Origin: Pseudomonas mucoides
GTDB taxonomy: Bacteria; Pseudomonadota; Gammaproteobacteria; Pseudomonadales; Pseudomonadaceae
Reading direction: 5' to 3'
NCBI RefSeq assembly: GCF_015461845.1
Contig: NZ_JACOPW010000004.1
Coordinates: 186,001-250,000, forward strand
Length of the DNA stretch: 64,000 bases
The notes under the pieces were generated by a model. The model was not told the DNA's origin. It saw only the letters and a list, made by a program, of their open reading frames with translations, and made no database searches. Of the stretch, positions 26,542-35,900 are shown piece by piece. Made by a program: the position numbers and the translations under genes. Each line of letters begins with the position of its first letter. Within the stretch, counting starts at the first letter, position 1.

Positions 26542-27207
26542 TCAGTTGACCGTTCCGCCCTTCGCCTCACTCATGATCTGCCGGATCGCCCCGACAAACG
26601 TCTCCACCGGCTGCCCGCCAGTGACGGCGTACTGCCCGTTGAACACCACCGTCGGCACTGAACTCACGCCACGGGTCAGCCACAACTTCTCTTCCGCCAC
26701 CACCTCTTTGGCGTATTCACCCGACGCCAGAATCGCCTCGGCCCGTTGCCGATTGAGGCCGACGCTTTCAGCAATCTGCGCCAACTGCCCGTGATCGGAC
26801 GGGTTGCCGCCGTCGGTGAAATACGCCTTGAACAGCGCCTCTTTCAGGTTGAACTGCAAGCCTTCCAGCCCTGCCCAATACAGCAAGCGATGAGCATCAA
26901 AGGTGTTGTAGATGCGGCTATTGCCGTCGGTGCGAAACGCAAACCCGACCTCGGCGCCACGGGCGCGGATCATTTCGCGGTTCTTCTGCGATTGCTCGGG
27001 CGTCGAGCCGTATTTTTCGCTGATGTGTTCGGTGATGTTCTGCCCTTCGGGGCCCATCTTCGGATTCAGCTCGAACGGCTGGAAGCGGATCTCGGCCTGG
27101 ACCTCATCGCGCAGAATCTCCAGCGCCCGGGTCAGGCCGTACAGGCCGACAACGCACCAGGGGCAGGACACATCGCTGACGAAATCGATTTTCAAAGGGG
27201 TACTCAT
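26542..27207 (-). CDS. DsbA-family oxidoreductase (FrnE-like)
   Basis: 221 residues from ATG 27207 (27210 gives one extra Met). The thioredoxin-fold active site is SCPWC at residues 14-18, close to the start, and there is no signal peptide, so it is cytoplasmic as FrnE proteins are. The cis-Pro region is GVSSVPTVVFNGQYAV and the helical insert carries FDAHRLLYWA. FrnE members are thiol-disulfide or 2-hydroxychromene-carboxylate-isomerase-like proteins often tied to oxidative stress. The stop is 94 bases before the first lipoprotein gene. Confidence 0.88.
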   Translation of the reverse strand: MSTPLKIDFVSDVSCPWCVVGLYGLTRALEILRDEVQAEIRFQPFELNPKMGPEGQNITEHISEKYGSTPEQSQKNREMIRARGAEVGFAFRTDGNSRIYNTFDAHRLLYWAGLEGLQFNLKEALFKAYFTDGGNPSDHGQLAQIAESVGLNRQRAEAILASGEYAKEVVAEEKLWLTRGVSSVPTVVFNGQYAVTGGQPVETFVGAIRQIMSEAKGGTVN

Positions 27208-27210
27208 CAC

Positions 27211-27653
27211 ACACCTCGCTGGCTGAATTGTGCGGGAAAGCTGGAACGATACACCTGACTGAGCCGAGGTGGCAGCCGTTGTACTGATCCCACAGGTTTT
27301 GCCGTGTTTTGGGGCGTGTGTTTAGTTCTGTTTAGGGTTACTTCCTGAAAGCTACAGCGCCTTGCGCCGTCGCCTACAACCACGTCAGAATCCGCCGGCT
27401 TGTGCGCCTGGAGGGCCGTCGGTAACTTGGTCCTGTCACTGATTTCCAGTGATCGGGTTTAGTAGCCCGGGTAGGTTTTATTGGATGCACAAGTGTCATT
27501 CAGTCAGGTATCCGCCTGCACTTGATGGTGGCTGTGCGCTTGGCGCCCTCGGGCGCGCCGGTTTGATTCCTCCCGGTCTACTAACCTGCGCACAGCCGCC
27601 ACCCATTCCGTTTAGTAGCGAGAAGGTAGCGGCTCTACTAGAGGAATTTACAT
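27211..27653 (+). promoter_or_regulatory. 443-base gap holding a structured 5' leader of the DUF6124-type gene
   Basis: From about 27436 to the start codon the DNA encodes nested pairings. TCACTG/CAGTGA form a small hairpin (27436-27452). A 14-base-pair stem joins 27526-27539 to 27588-27601. GTTTAGTAG occurs at 27457-27465 and 27610-27618. CTACTAAC at 27578-27585, inside the loop of the long stem, can pair with either copy. TAGTAG (27613-27618) can also pair with CTACTA (27635-27640), next to the ribosome binding site GAGGA (27641-27645). This looks like a regulatory RNA. The first 200 bases hold nothing I recognise. Confidence 0.6.
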
Positions 27654-28010
27654 ATGTTCAAAGTAACGTCGAACCCACCGGAAACCGACGACGTTTCCCC
27701 CTACGAAACCCCTGAGTCCAAAAAACTCAACAAAGCCGCCGACCGCGCCCTCGATTACTACCTCAAACCGGTCATCCCCAAAGACACCCCGCGCAAACCC
27801 AGCACGATCTACTTCGTCGCCCCCGACACCGACCACGAAACCCTGCTGGTCAATGCCAGTGAATCCCTGGCGTCAGCGAGCGTGCTGTTGAGCAACTACG
27901 CCGCAACGGTTGACGGCACCCAGCGCAACACCGTGCTTGGCATTCAGAACTCCGTCATGTTGGGCGAACTGGCGGTGAACCTGATGCTGGATAACGTCGT
28001 CCCCACGTAA
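27654..28010 (+). CDS. DUF6124-type small protein (unknown function)
   Basis: 118 residues, beginning MFKVTSNPPETDD. The middle has DRALDYYLKP and NASESLASASVLLSNYA, and the end has NSVMLGELAVNLMLDN. These features match the small helical proteins named DUF6124 (earlier DUF3077) that occur many times in P. fluorescens genomes. No enzymatic residues or membrane segment are seen. It is preceded by a long structured leader with GAGGA eight bases from the ATG. A REP doublet follows the stop. Confidence 0.75.
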   Translation: MFKVTSNPPETDDVSPYETPESKKLNKAADRALDYYLKPVIPKDTPRKPSTIYFVAPDTDHETLLVNASESLASASVLLSNYAATVDGTQRNTVLGIQNSVMLGELAVNLMLDNVVPT

Positions 28011-28020
28011 TACAAAACAG

Positions 28021-28107
28021 GTAGGAGTGAGCCTGCTCGCGATAGCGGTCTGCCTGCTACATCGATGCAGACTGTTCCGCCGTCATCGCGAGCAGGCTCG
28101 CTCCTAC
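28021..28107. repeat. REP doublet after the DUF6124-type gene
   Basis: GTAGGAGTGAGCCTGCTCGCG starts at 28021 and a near-perfect reverse complement ends at 28107. The same family appears again at 43293-43384. Confidence 0.85.
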
Positions 28108-28121
28108 AGTTTGGATGGGGG

Positions 28122-29156
28122 TTACAGGAGATTGGGGGATGGAACCGGGTCGATCTGCGCCCAATGCGAAGTGTCTTCGCGGTGGGTCTGCAAGTACGGC
28201 AACACCGCCGCCAGCAGCGGTGCCTTGAACGCTTCCTGGAAGCGATGCGCCAACCCCGGAATCAGCACCAGTTGACTGCCCCGAATGTGCGCCGCCAGAT
28301 GCACGCCATGCATCACCGGCAACAACGGATCAGCCGTGCCGTGCACCACCAGCGTCGGCACGCGCAAGTGGTTGAGCAAATCCACACGACTGCGCTCGGC
28401 GAGGATCGCCATGATCTGACGCTTCACGCCTTCGGGGTTGAACGCCCGGTCGTAGGACAGCGCCGCTTGATGCAGCAATGCTTCGCGGTCATCCGTCACG
28501 GAAGGACTGCCCAGCGCCGCGAGCAAGTCCGCCTGCTGTTCCAGCGCCACTTCCCTATTCGGCGCGCCGCGGCGCGACAATAACTGCACCAGCGCCGCAC
28601 TCGGCGCCGGCAAGCCTTCGGCCCCGGAACTGGTCATGATCAGCGTCAGGCTTTCCACACGCTGCGGCGCCATCGCCGCCATGTGCTGGGCAATCATCCC
28701 GCCCATGCTCGCGCCCAAAACGTGGAATTGTTCAACGTGCAGCGCGTCCATCAAACCCAATGCATCGTCGGCCATGTCGGTCAGGGTGTACGGCGCCGAC
28801 ACCGGCAAGCCGAGTTTGTAGCGCAAGGCTTCGAAGGTCAGGTTGGCCTCGGCCGGGGTCTGGCGCCAGGTGGACAGGCCGACATCACGATTGTCGTAAC
28901 GAATCACCCGAAACCCCTGCTGACACAGCGCGACCACCACCTCGTCCGGCCAATGAATCAACTGCCCGCCCAGGCCCATCACCAGCAACAACGCAGGGTC
29001 CGACGCACGGCCGATGCTCTGGTACGCCAGGCTCACCTGCGCCAGATCAACGTGTTCGGTGGGTACGTTGACATCACAACGAGACGCCGCGAAAGACGGC
29101 AGGCCGAACAGCAGCGCGGCCAAAAAGACAACTCTTGAAAAAAATCCAGTACCCAT
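28122..29156 (-). CDS. exported alpha/beta-hydrolase
   Basis: 344 residues from ATG 29156 (MGTGFFSRVVFLAALLFGLPSFA, a signal peptide; Ala-Ser-Arg-Cys follows). A longer frame from 29225 would add 23 residues that contain a second hydrophobic run and is less likely. The fold shows LLVMGLGGQLIHWPDE, RYDNRDVGLST and the nucleophile elbow GASMGGMIAQ, with TLVVHGTADPLLP (catalytic Asp) and GLAHRF (catalytic His). It is probably periplasmic or secreted. It is divergent from the Ig-repeat gene. Substrate unknown. Confidence 0.85.
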   Translation of the reverse strand: MGTGFFSRVVFLAALLFGLPSFAASRCDVNVPTEHVDLAQVSLAYQSIGRASDPALLLVMGLGGQLIHWPDEVVVALCQQGFRVIRYDNRDVGLSTWRQTPAEANLTFEALRYKLGLPVSAPYTLTDMADDALGLMDALHVEQFHVLGASMGGMIAQHMAAMAPQRVESLTLIMTSSGAEGLPAPSAALVQLLSRRGAPNREVALEQQADLLAALGSPSVTDDREALLHQAALSYDRAFNPEGVKRQIMAILAERSRVDLLNHLRVPTLVVHGTADPLLPVMHGVHLAAHIRGSQLVLIPGLAHRFQEAFKAPLLAAVLPYLQTHREDTSHWAQIDPVPSPNLL

Positions 29157-29411
29157 GAAAAACACCAAAACGCAGAACCCCAGTAGAGCGCGAGTCTGAT
29201 GAAGTTTGTTCAAGCGCGCTGCCACAGTTACGTGACAGTTTGATGAAGAGTGCTGAACGGTCGCGAGATGCGTCGACCGCTACCGCTGGTCAGAAAACAG
29301 TCTGAACCTGTTATTTCTGACAGTAGCCAGTCGGCGACTTTAAGCGTGCAATCTGCCTCTGACGCGACACCACCGAACCGGTTCGCGCGCGTGTGTGGAT
29401 TGGAGAACGTC

Positions 29412-32400
29412 ATGACGGCACTGTTCATTTACTCGCCACAACAACTGGTGGCGCTGCAAAAGGAAAGCCCGCAGCAACAGGTCGATGTGTTTGCCGAGGT
29501 CAGGTCCAATGGCCTGTTCACGGAGGATGGCGTACTCAGAATATTCCCGATCATGATTGCTGGCTGGCATGCGGTCGACTACCCCCGGGCCTTGCGTGGG
29601 GTCAACGCCGATGAAACCGCCGGCCCCGGACTGGGGTGGTGGGTGCTTTTCCCCTCCTACACGTTAATGGACGCGTTTGACACGCTGCGCCTGTATTTAG
29701 GCAAGCGATTGCTGCCCGGTGAGGAGCCGGATCCGGCAGACACCGGCCAACTGATCAAGACTGTCATTGTCCCTGTCGATCACGGTCACCAGAACATCGC
29801 CAGCGTCATCGCAAGGATCACTGTCGAAAAACCGGGTATCCATCACCTGTGGTACACCGTCGAGCGTACCAGCGGGAATGGCCCGGAACGCTCGGACCCC
29901 ATCACCGTATGGTTCAAGCCGACCTTCCCGGACAGCCTCGATCCAACCGGTCAATCCAGTGAGCGCGTGCCTCTTGAAGCCCCACGCTTCCCGCAGGTGA
30001 TTGATAAAGAGATGGCCGGCGCCGGTGTTGACTTCATCATCCCTGCCTGGCCAGTCATGACTTCGGGCGACCGGATCAAACTGATGATCGATACCCAGAT
30101 CGTCGAATTCGTCATCACTGCCGAACACGTCGGTCAGGACATCGTGGTGTTCGTCTCCTCGACGATCCTCAAGTCGATCGGCCCGGCCGACCCGCTGCTG
30201 GTGAGTTACACCCTTCATGACCAGGTACACAACAGCAGTTTGACGTCCAACATCGGCGTGGGTGCGCTGCAACCGGACACGACGTACCTTGAAGCGCCTT
30301 CAGTGCCGCTCGCCGTTGACGATGTTCTCGCCATTGATGATCTCGACGGCGCAGCCATGGACGTTGACGTACTGGTAAGGCGTGCAGACGTCGTCGCGGG
30401 CGACAAAGTCGAATTGACGCTTTATGACGCCTCGACCGGGATCAGCGAAGTCTTTGGCCCGCAGGATTACAAGGCCGGGGTCGTGACATTCAGGGTCCCT
30501 ATCGAACTCGTGAAGAAACTGGCCCCGACCACCATCAAGCTGAGCTACCAGCGAATCCGAATGGTTGCGGGTTCACCGGTACGGACACCGTCATACCCCT
30601 ACTCTCCACGGCTTATTGGCGAAAAGTACCGCGCGCCGGCCCCTACGGCTCCGCAAGCCCATGGGGCGGTCTTCCCTCCAGGACTGGTAGACACTGTTGT
30701 CTATGCCGGCCCCGGAATCGAGGGCCTGGAAGTCGGTGACAAGGTGACACTGAACTGCCTGAGCACCAGCGCTGGCGGCACCACTCGGCTGCAAACCTTC
30801 GAGCGATTTGTCACCCGTTCAATGGACATTCCCGGTGTAGGTATCGTGGTGCCGTTCGATTGGGAAACCGCCCACTTCGATACTTACCCGAACGGTTCGG
30901 TGGAGCTGTCGTATACGGTGACCGGCATCACGCATGCGGCACCATTGGAGTCTTATGTCCGGCGCCTGCGCATCGGTCAGGTGACGGATATCCTGGAAGT
31001 CATCGATATCGGCAAGGATGAAAACGGCGTACTTGACCCCAAAGATATTCCCTTCGGCACACCTGCCATTTGCCCGGCCAAGGCCCACACGCGCATTGGC
31101 GATACGGTGCACCTGGAGGTCTGGAAGCAGGGCAATCCGCTCGATCCGCAAGATGCCCTCGTTTTTGAGGATTCGTTACCCATTACCGCCAGCAATGTCA
31201 GCAAAGACATTGAGTTTCGGCTGGCGCAGGAGCTGATCAATCCACTGCTCAATCGAATTATCGGTGTGGACTGGTACATCGCCCGTCACCGCGAACTCCC
31301 GCTGACAGCCCCCGAACGGGTGCTGCGAATCGGGGCCAAAGCCTTGGTACTGCCGGCGCCTGAACTGTTGCAGGCATCGCCTGGCAATATCATCAACCCG
31401 CAAAACACCCAGCAAAACGCCACGGTCAAAGTCACCTATACCGGAATGAACCCCACACACCGTGTCAGCCTTTTCGTCAAAGGACGTGAGGGGTTTGGCA
31501 GCCCTGCACTGGCGACACTTCAAGGCAGCGCCAGTGGTTCATTGCTGTTCACCCTGCCGCTGACCGCCGTCCCCGCCAACATGGGCACATTCATGTCCTT
31601 TTGGTATGTCGTGACGCAGGAAGGCATACATGACCAAAGCTCCGCGCCCACGAAGTATGAGGTCACCGCTATTTCCAACGAGGATATCAACTACCCGCGC
31701 ATGACCATCAAGGAGGCGCCGGATCACAAGACGCTTAACCTCAACCATTTCACGGGGGATGCACACTGGACACTGACTCCATGGATCTTCATGGCCATAG
31801 GGACACGGATGCGCGTGGCGTTGAGTGGCCAACAATCCGACGGTAGCGAATACGTCCTCCTGTTGTTCGACGGGGTGATTAACGCCAACCATGTGAACAC
31901 CGGATTAAGCGGTGTCATCAGCCGGGAGCCACTGAAACTGTTCAAGGACGGTACTCAAGTATTCGGCCTGTCGATTGCCAACTTCAGCGACAAGGGAGGC
32001 GTTGATACGTTCTTCCCCCTGCGGGAACTGACGATCAAATCGGAAATGCTGGCAGCGCCGATGATTACCCAGTTGATCGACAATCAAGGCCCACTTACCG
32101 GGCAGGTCAGAGAGGGTGGGACATGCGATGACCCCACTCCTGAATTGGTCGGTACCGCAACACCCGGAAGCGCGGTGAGCCTGTTCAACGGTGCGACCCC
32201 CTTGGGGTCAGCTGTCGCAGACGATAATGGCATCTGGAGGACGCAAGTTTCTGTCGGAACGGGCAGCCATGGCCTGATCGCAAAAACGGCGGATGGACAG
32301 CAGGCGTCGACGCCCTGGCAAGTCACGGTGCAGGCAGACCTGAATTCCGTGACCGATTTTTTAAACGGCAATTTCAATGGTTGGGCATTGGGCGCTGGAG

Positions 32401-32777
32401 CGCAAACAGGCCGATTGCTGGGGACAGCCCCCAACTATCTCTTTCACATCTGGACACCTGGAAAAAAAAATAACTCAGGCGTGTTGTTCACCCGCAACTT
32501 TGCGTTGGTGAGTGGCGCGCAATACCAGTTTTCCTGCCAGCTATACAACACCGCCGTGAACGGTTACGACGTCGACCCGAAAATAAGTCTGCATGTCGAC
32601 AACATGCTCAATACCCCCGTCGTCAATATTTTCAAACATACCGGCTGGATTACGGTGGCAGGCAGTTTTACTGCCTCCGCGGCTACCGCCAACTTCCACA
32701 TCACCAATCACGAGCCTGGAGACATCGGAAATGATTTTTACATTCACGCACTGACCGTCAGGCAGCTTTCGAATTAA
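29412..32777 (+). CDS. large tandem Ig-like repeat protein
   Basis: 1121 residues if started at ATG 29412, chosen for GGAGA five bases upstream. The frame is open upstream, with ATG 29268 or GTG 29250 giving up to 54 more Ser/Thr/Gln-rich residues. After an N-terminal domain come about five modules of roughly 110-120 residues. Each has a beta-sandwich pattern of the type GDKVELTLYD or GDTVHLEVWKQG, then VSYTL or LSYTV. A bacterial Ig domain with PELVGTATPGSAVSLF and a C-terminal jelly-roll-like domain end the protein. No signal peptide or cell-wall anchor is seen. It precedes a 1742-residue DUF6543 protein on the same strand; joint function is inference. Confidence 0.8.
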   Translation: MTALFIYSPQQLVALQKESPQQQVDVFAEVRSNGLFTEDGVLRIFPIMIAGWHAVDYPRALRGVNADETAGPGLGWWVLFPSYTLMDAFDTLRLYLGKRLLPGEEPDPADTGQLIKTVIVPVDHGHQNIASVIARITVEKPGIHHLWYTVERTSGNGPERSDPITVWFKPTFPDSLDPTGQSSERVPLEAPRFPQVIDKEMAGAGVDFIIPAWPVMTSGDRIKLMIDTQIVEFVITAEHVGQDIVVFVSSTILKSIGPADPLLVSYTLHDQVHNSSLTSNIGVGALQPDTTYLEAPSVPLAVDDVLAIDDLDGAAMDVDVLVRRADVVAGDKVELTLYDASTGISEVFGPQDYKAGVVTFRVPIELVKKLAPTTIKLSYQRIRMVAGSPVRTPSYPYSPRLIGEKYRAPAPTAPQAHGAVFPPGLVDTVVYAGPGIEGLEVGDKVTLNCLSTSAGGTTRLQTFERFVTRSMDIPGVGIVVPFDWETAHFDTYPNGSVELSYTVTGITHAAPLESYVRRLRIGQVTDILEVIDIGKDENGVLDPKDIPFGTPAICPAKAHTRIGDTVHLEVWKQGNPLDPQDALVFEDSLPITASNVSKDIEFRLAQELINPLLNRIIGVDWYIARHRELPLTAPERVLRIGAKALVLPAPELLQASPGNIINPQNTQQNATVKVTYTGMNPTHRVSLFVKGREGFGSPALATLQGSASGSLLFTLPLTAVPANMGTFMSFWYVVTQEGIHDQSSAPTKYEVTAISNEDINYPRMTIKEAPDHKTLNLNHFTGDAHWTLTPWIFMAIGTRMRVALSGQQSDGSEYVLLLFDGVINANHVNTGLSGVISREPLKLFKDGTQVFGLSIANFSDKGGVDTFFPLRELTIKSEMLAAPMITQLIDNQGPLTGQVREGGTCDDPTPELVGTATPGSAVSLFNGATPLGSAVADDNGIWRTQVSVGTGSHGLIAKTADGQQASTPWQVTVQADLNSVTDFLNGNFNGWALGAGAQTGRLLGTAPNYLFHIWTPGKKNNSGVLFTRNFALVSGAQYQFSCQLYNTAVNGYDVDPKISLHVDNMLNTPVVNIFKHTGWITVAGSFTASAATANFHITNHEPGDIGNDFYIHALTVRQLSN

Positions 32778-32802
32778 CCGATTGATCGACACGGCCTAGC
32801 CA

Positions 32803-32850
32803 CCAAAGCCACTGCAACCCCGCTGAACAGGGAGGCTTCAGCGGCTTTGG
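32803..32850 (+). other. hairpin between the Ig-repeat gene and the DUF6543 gene
   Basis: CCAAAGCCACTG (32803-32814) pairs with CAGCGGCTTTGG (32839-32850) with one mismatch. A competing inner stem, CGCTGAA with TTCAGCG (32821-32843), overlaps it. There is no T run, so it may be partial termination or mRNA protection. Confidence 0.5.
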
Positions 32851-32963
32851 TCGTACTCGCTTGGCAATGCGATAACTATGTAGTGCCATGGACCCGGACT
32901 GATTTTCTTTAATGGCGCTCTTCAAGAGCGGATACGCCGCTCCCTGCACAGAGCCACGTTGTC

Positions 32964-35900
32964 ATGAAAGAAAGTGCGTTCAGTCCCCTGCCCGTCTCTC
33001 CGCCAATCACGATGGCGGCCCATCCGCCGCTGAAGCACAACCCCGATGAAAGCCTGTTACTCAGCGCTACGGCGCGCTGGCGCGACAGCAGCCAGGGCTT
33101 GCAAGCGTTGTTTGCCGCCGCCCCCCTGAGAAACCACCGTCAGGACCCATCGCTCATCCAACGCTGGATGGCCTATTGGGACGCCCGGGCACCCGGTACG
33201 CCAGTGTCGCGACGCGAGCGGGCGGGTCAGTTGTACTGCAGCCATTTCGAGGCCTGTGCCCAAGTGGCGTTCGCGCGCAGAACCCTGACGGCAGAGCAGT
33301 TGCAGACACTAGTGCTGATCCCTTCCCCTCCCGATTCCGGTCTGCGCCTGAATGATCAACCCATCCACATCGAGCAGTTGACCCTGATACTGAGCGACAG
33401 CGGCACCCTGAAACTCCCGGCTGCCTGGGTCATCAGCGTGGGCGAACGCCAACCCGTCGCGCAGTGGCTGTATTTGCCGAGCCGGGCGGTTCCCATTCAG
33501 GTCTTCAACCAGCGCAGTGACATGGAAGACTGGTTGTCTGAACAATCTCTCGTCCCGCAGGGCCTGCCTGATGATGACGTGCGTTTTGAATACGGCGCGA
33601 AAGATCAGCCTCTGACGGTCGGCATCACTGAGCGGCTGTTACACCCGCAGTACGCGGACGCCGTCGTTTTCGCCTTACCTCCAGACCATGAAACCCTGCC
33701 GCCAGACAACCCTGCCGGGGAGGATGAACAGCCGCTGTTCGACAGCCTGTTTGCCGATATCCCCTGGCCCCAGCGCCAGGCTTCGCTGAACCGCCAGCGC
33801 GATGCACTCGAGACGCTGCTGGGCGATCAACTCGAAAGCGACCGGCAACAAACATTCAAAGAGGCCTTGAAGGCGCTGGAGACGGCAGAGCAAGTCGCTG
33901 ATACGGCCGCGTCCACCCTGCTTTACAGGGCGCGCACCTTCGACTTCGTGACCATCAACCGCGAGTTCAGTGCGCTCTATCAGGCGCACAAGGATGGCCT
34001 GCGTGCCGAGGCCCAGCTTCAACTGGCGCTCAAACAGCTCAACAGCGATGAATTCAGCCTGCTTGAAGCGGTGCTGGACTCGCCGCTCGCGGCCGATCGT
34101 GACTCAGCCATTACCGCCGCCAGCTTGACGCTGTCGATGACAGAGGCAAACACCGGCGTCAAAACCGAAGAACTCATCGGCCCTTTCGTCATTACCCGAG
34201 CGCCGCTCGATGCCGCATCGCCGCGCAGTCTGTTGCTGTACTGGCCCGGCGCCGGCGGCGGTTTGCAACGGTTCGCCAATTGCACAGAACTGGAACGCCA
34301 GGTGTTCAAGATTCAGGACGGGGACACGGTTCTGGGCTTGAAAATGAACACAATCGAGACCGACCCGCTGCACTACAGCCTCAACAAAAAAACGAGTCAT
34401 TTCGAAGAACAAGCAGCGCACATACGCCAACAATTTCCTGATGCAGCCCAGGCTCAACAGCGTGCAGATGAACTGGAAAAGCTGCGCAAAAAAACGCTGG
34501 CCGCCTTGCAAGTCCCGGTGCCGGCCGCCAGGAGCCAGGCCTTCTCTCACCTGTTGGAACAAAGCCGTAGCGCGACCCTTTTCTCTTTGCTGCCCACCTG
34601 GATGGCCAGGTTATCGGGAGCCGAACGCGTTGAGCTCAAGGGTTTGTTCGAGGGCTACATTCTGGCGATGCGCCGTAGTCATGAACAGCTGGAGATCGCC
34701 CTCCCCTCCCGTGACGATTTCACCCGCCAGCATGTGCAAGCCCGTCTGCGCAAAGACTTCTCGCTCAAGGGGCACTTTGACGTACAAATTGACCTGCCTG
34801 ACTCGGTCCTGCTGAAAAAACAACTGTCGGATGGCGCAGCCCCGGGAACCCCGCAGAAACTCGTCGCAGTGCCCAGTGCAAGCCGCAGCAAAATGTCACT
34901 CGAAGAACTTGTCCAGCTCAACGTCGACAATACGCCCTCGATGCGGCTGGACCCCCTGTCACTGCGATTGGGATTTATGCGACTTGAAATCACGGTGACG
35001 GATGAAACCGAACGCCAGGCGTTGGCAAGGGGTATCACCCAGCCCTGGCTGCGCAAGATGGTGCCCGAGCTGGACTTGCCCCAAGGCTACGAAAACCTGA
35101 TTCGCGATGCCTTCATGGGCTCGACCAGCGAGACCGCTTTCGTAAAAGAGCACCGGCGTGAATGCCTGATCGAGCCCTGGCGCCTGATGCTGCAATTGCA
35201 GGGGGCCTGCGCACGCCTGCAAAAGCGGATCAATCAACACGAATGGCAGATATTGAACATCGCCATTGATGCCGACACCCCGCAGGCCTGGAACGTTGAA
35301 GGCAAGCGCATTGTGCTCCTGCCGGCGTACCTGAGCGCCGGTGGCAAGGACACACCAAACGAGGGCCCCACCACGTTGTTGGGGGTGACGTTCATTCAAG
35401 AGCAAGTCAGCGGGATTACCCTGCTGTATCTGCCGGACAGTCCTGACGGCCAGTGCCTGCGTCGCTACGATAATCTTGAGACGGCTCGCCAGGCCTTGTT
35501 CAATGCGTGCCTGCGCAGTGAGATGGTCAGTTATCTGGCAGGACGCGCCTTGCAAGGCACGGTGAGCGCTCATGAAAGCCGCATCAACCAGGCTGTGCTC
35601 AAGCATTTCAACGCGATGATCGGGATCGGGCTGCCCTGGCCGAAAACCACATCACTGTCGTCCCATTTGCTCAACGCGCACATGGGACGACTGATCGAAG
35701 CGCATCGCGCAACCTCCCGTTCCAACGATGCCTTGTACCTGGAACGCTACGCGCTCAGCGGTCCGAGGGCGTTCAACTACATGAAAATGGCCTTGAGCAT
35801 GGTGCCCTTTGTCGGCGCGGGCATCGCACTCTACGATGCCTGGCACAGCGCCAACCACGCCGTCGCGGCCCTGTTGCGCGGTGAGGCAGGCGACGGCCTG

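Noticed and set aside
29250..29411. Extra 54-residue N-terminus of the Ig-repeat protein
   Set aside because: The better ribosome binding site is before ATG 29412; the longer form was not chosen but cannot be excluded, and could be a secretion region.
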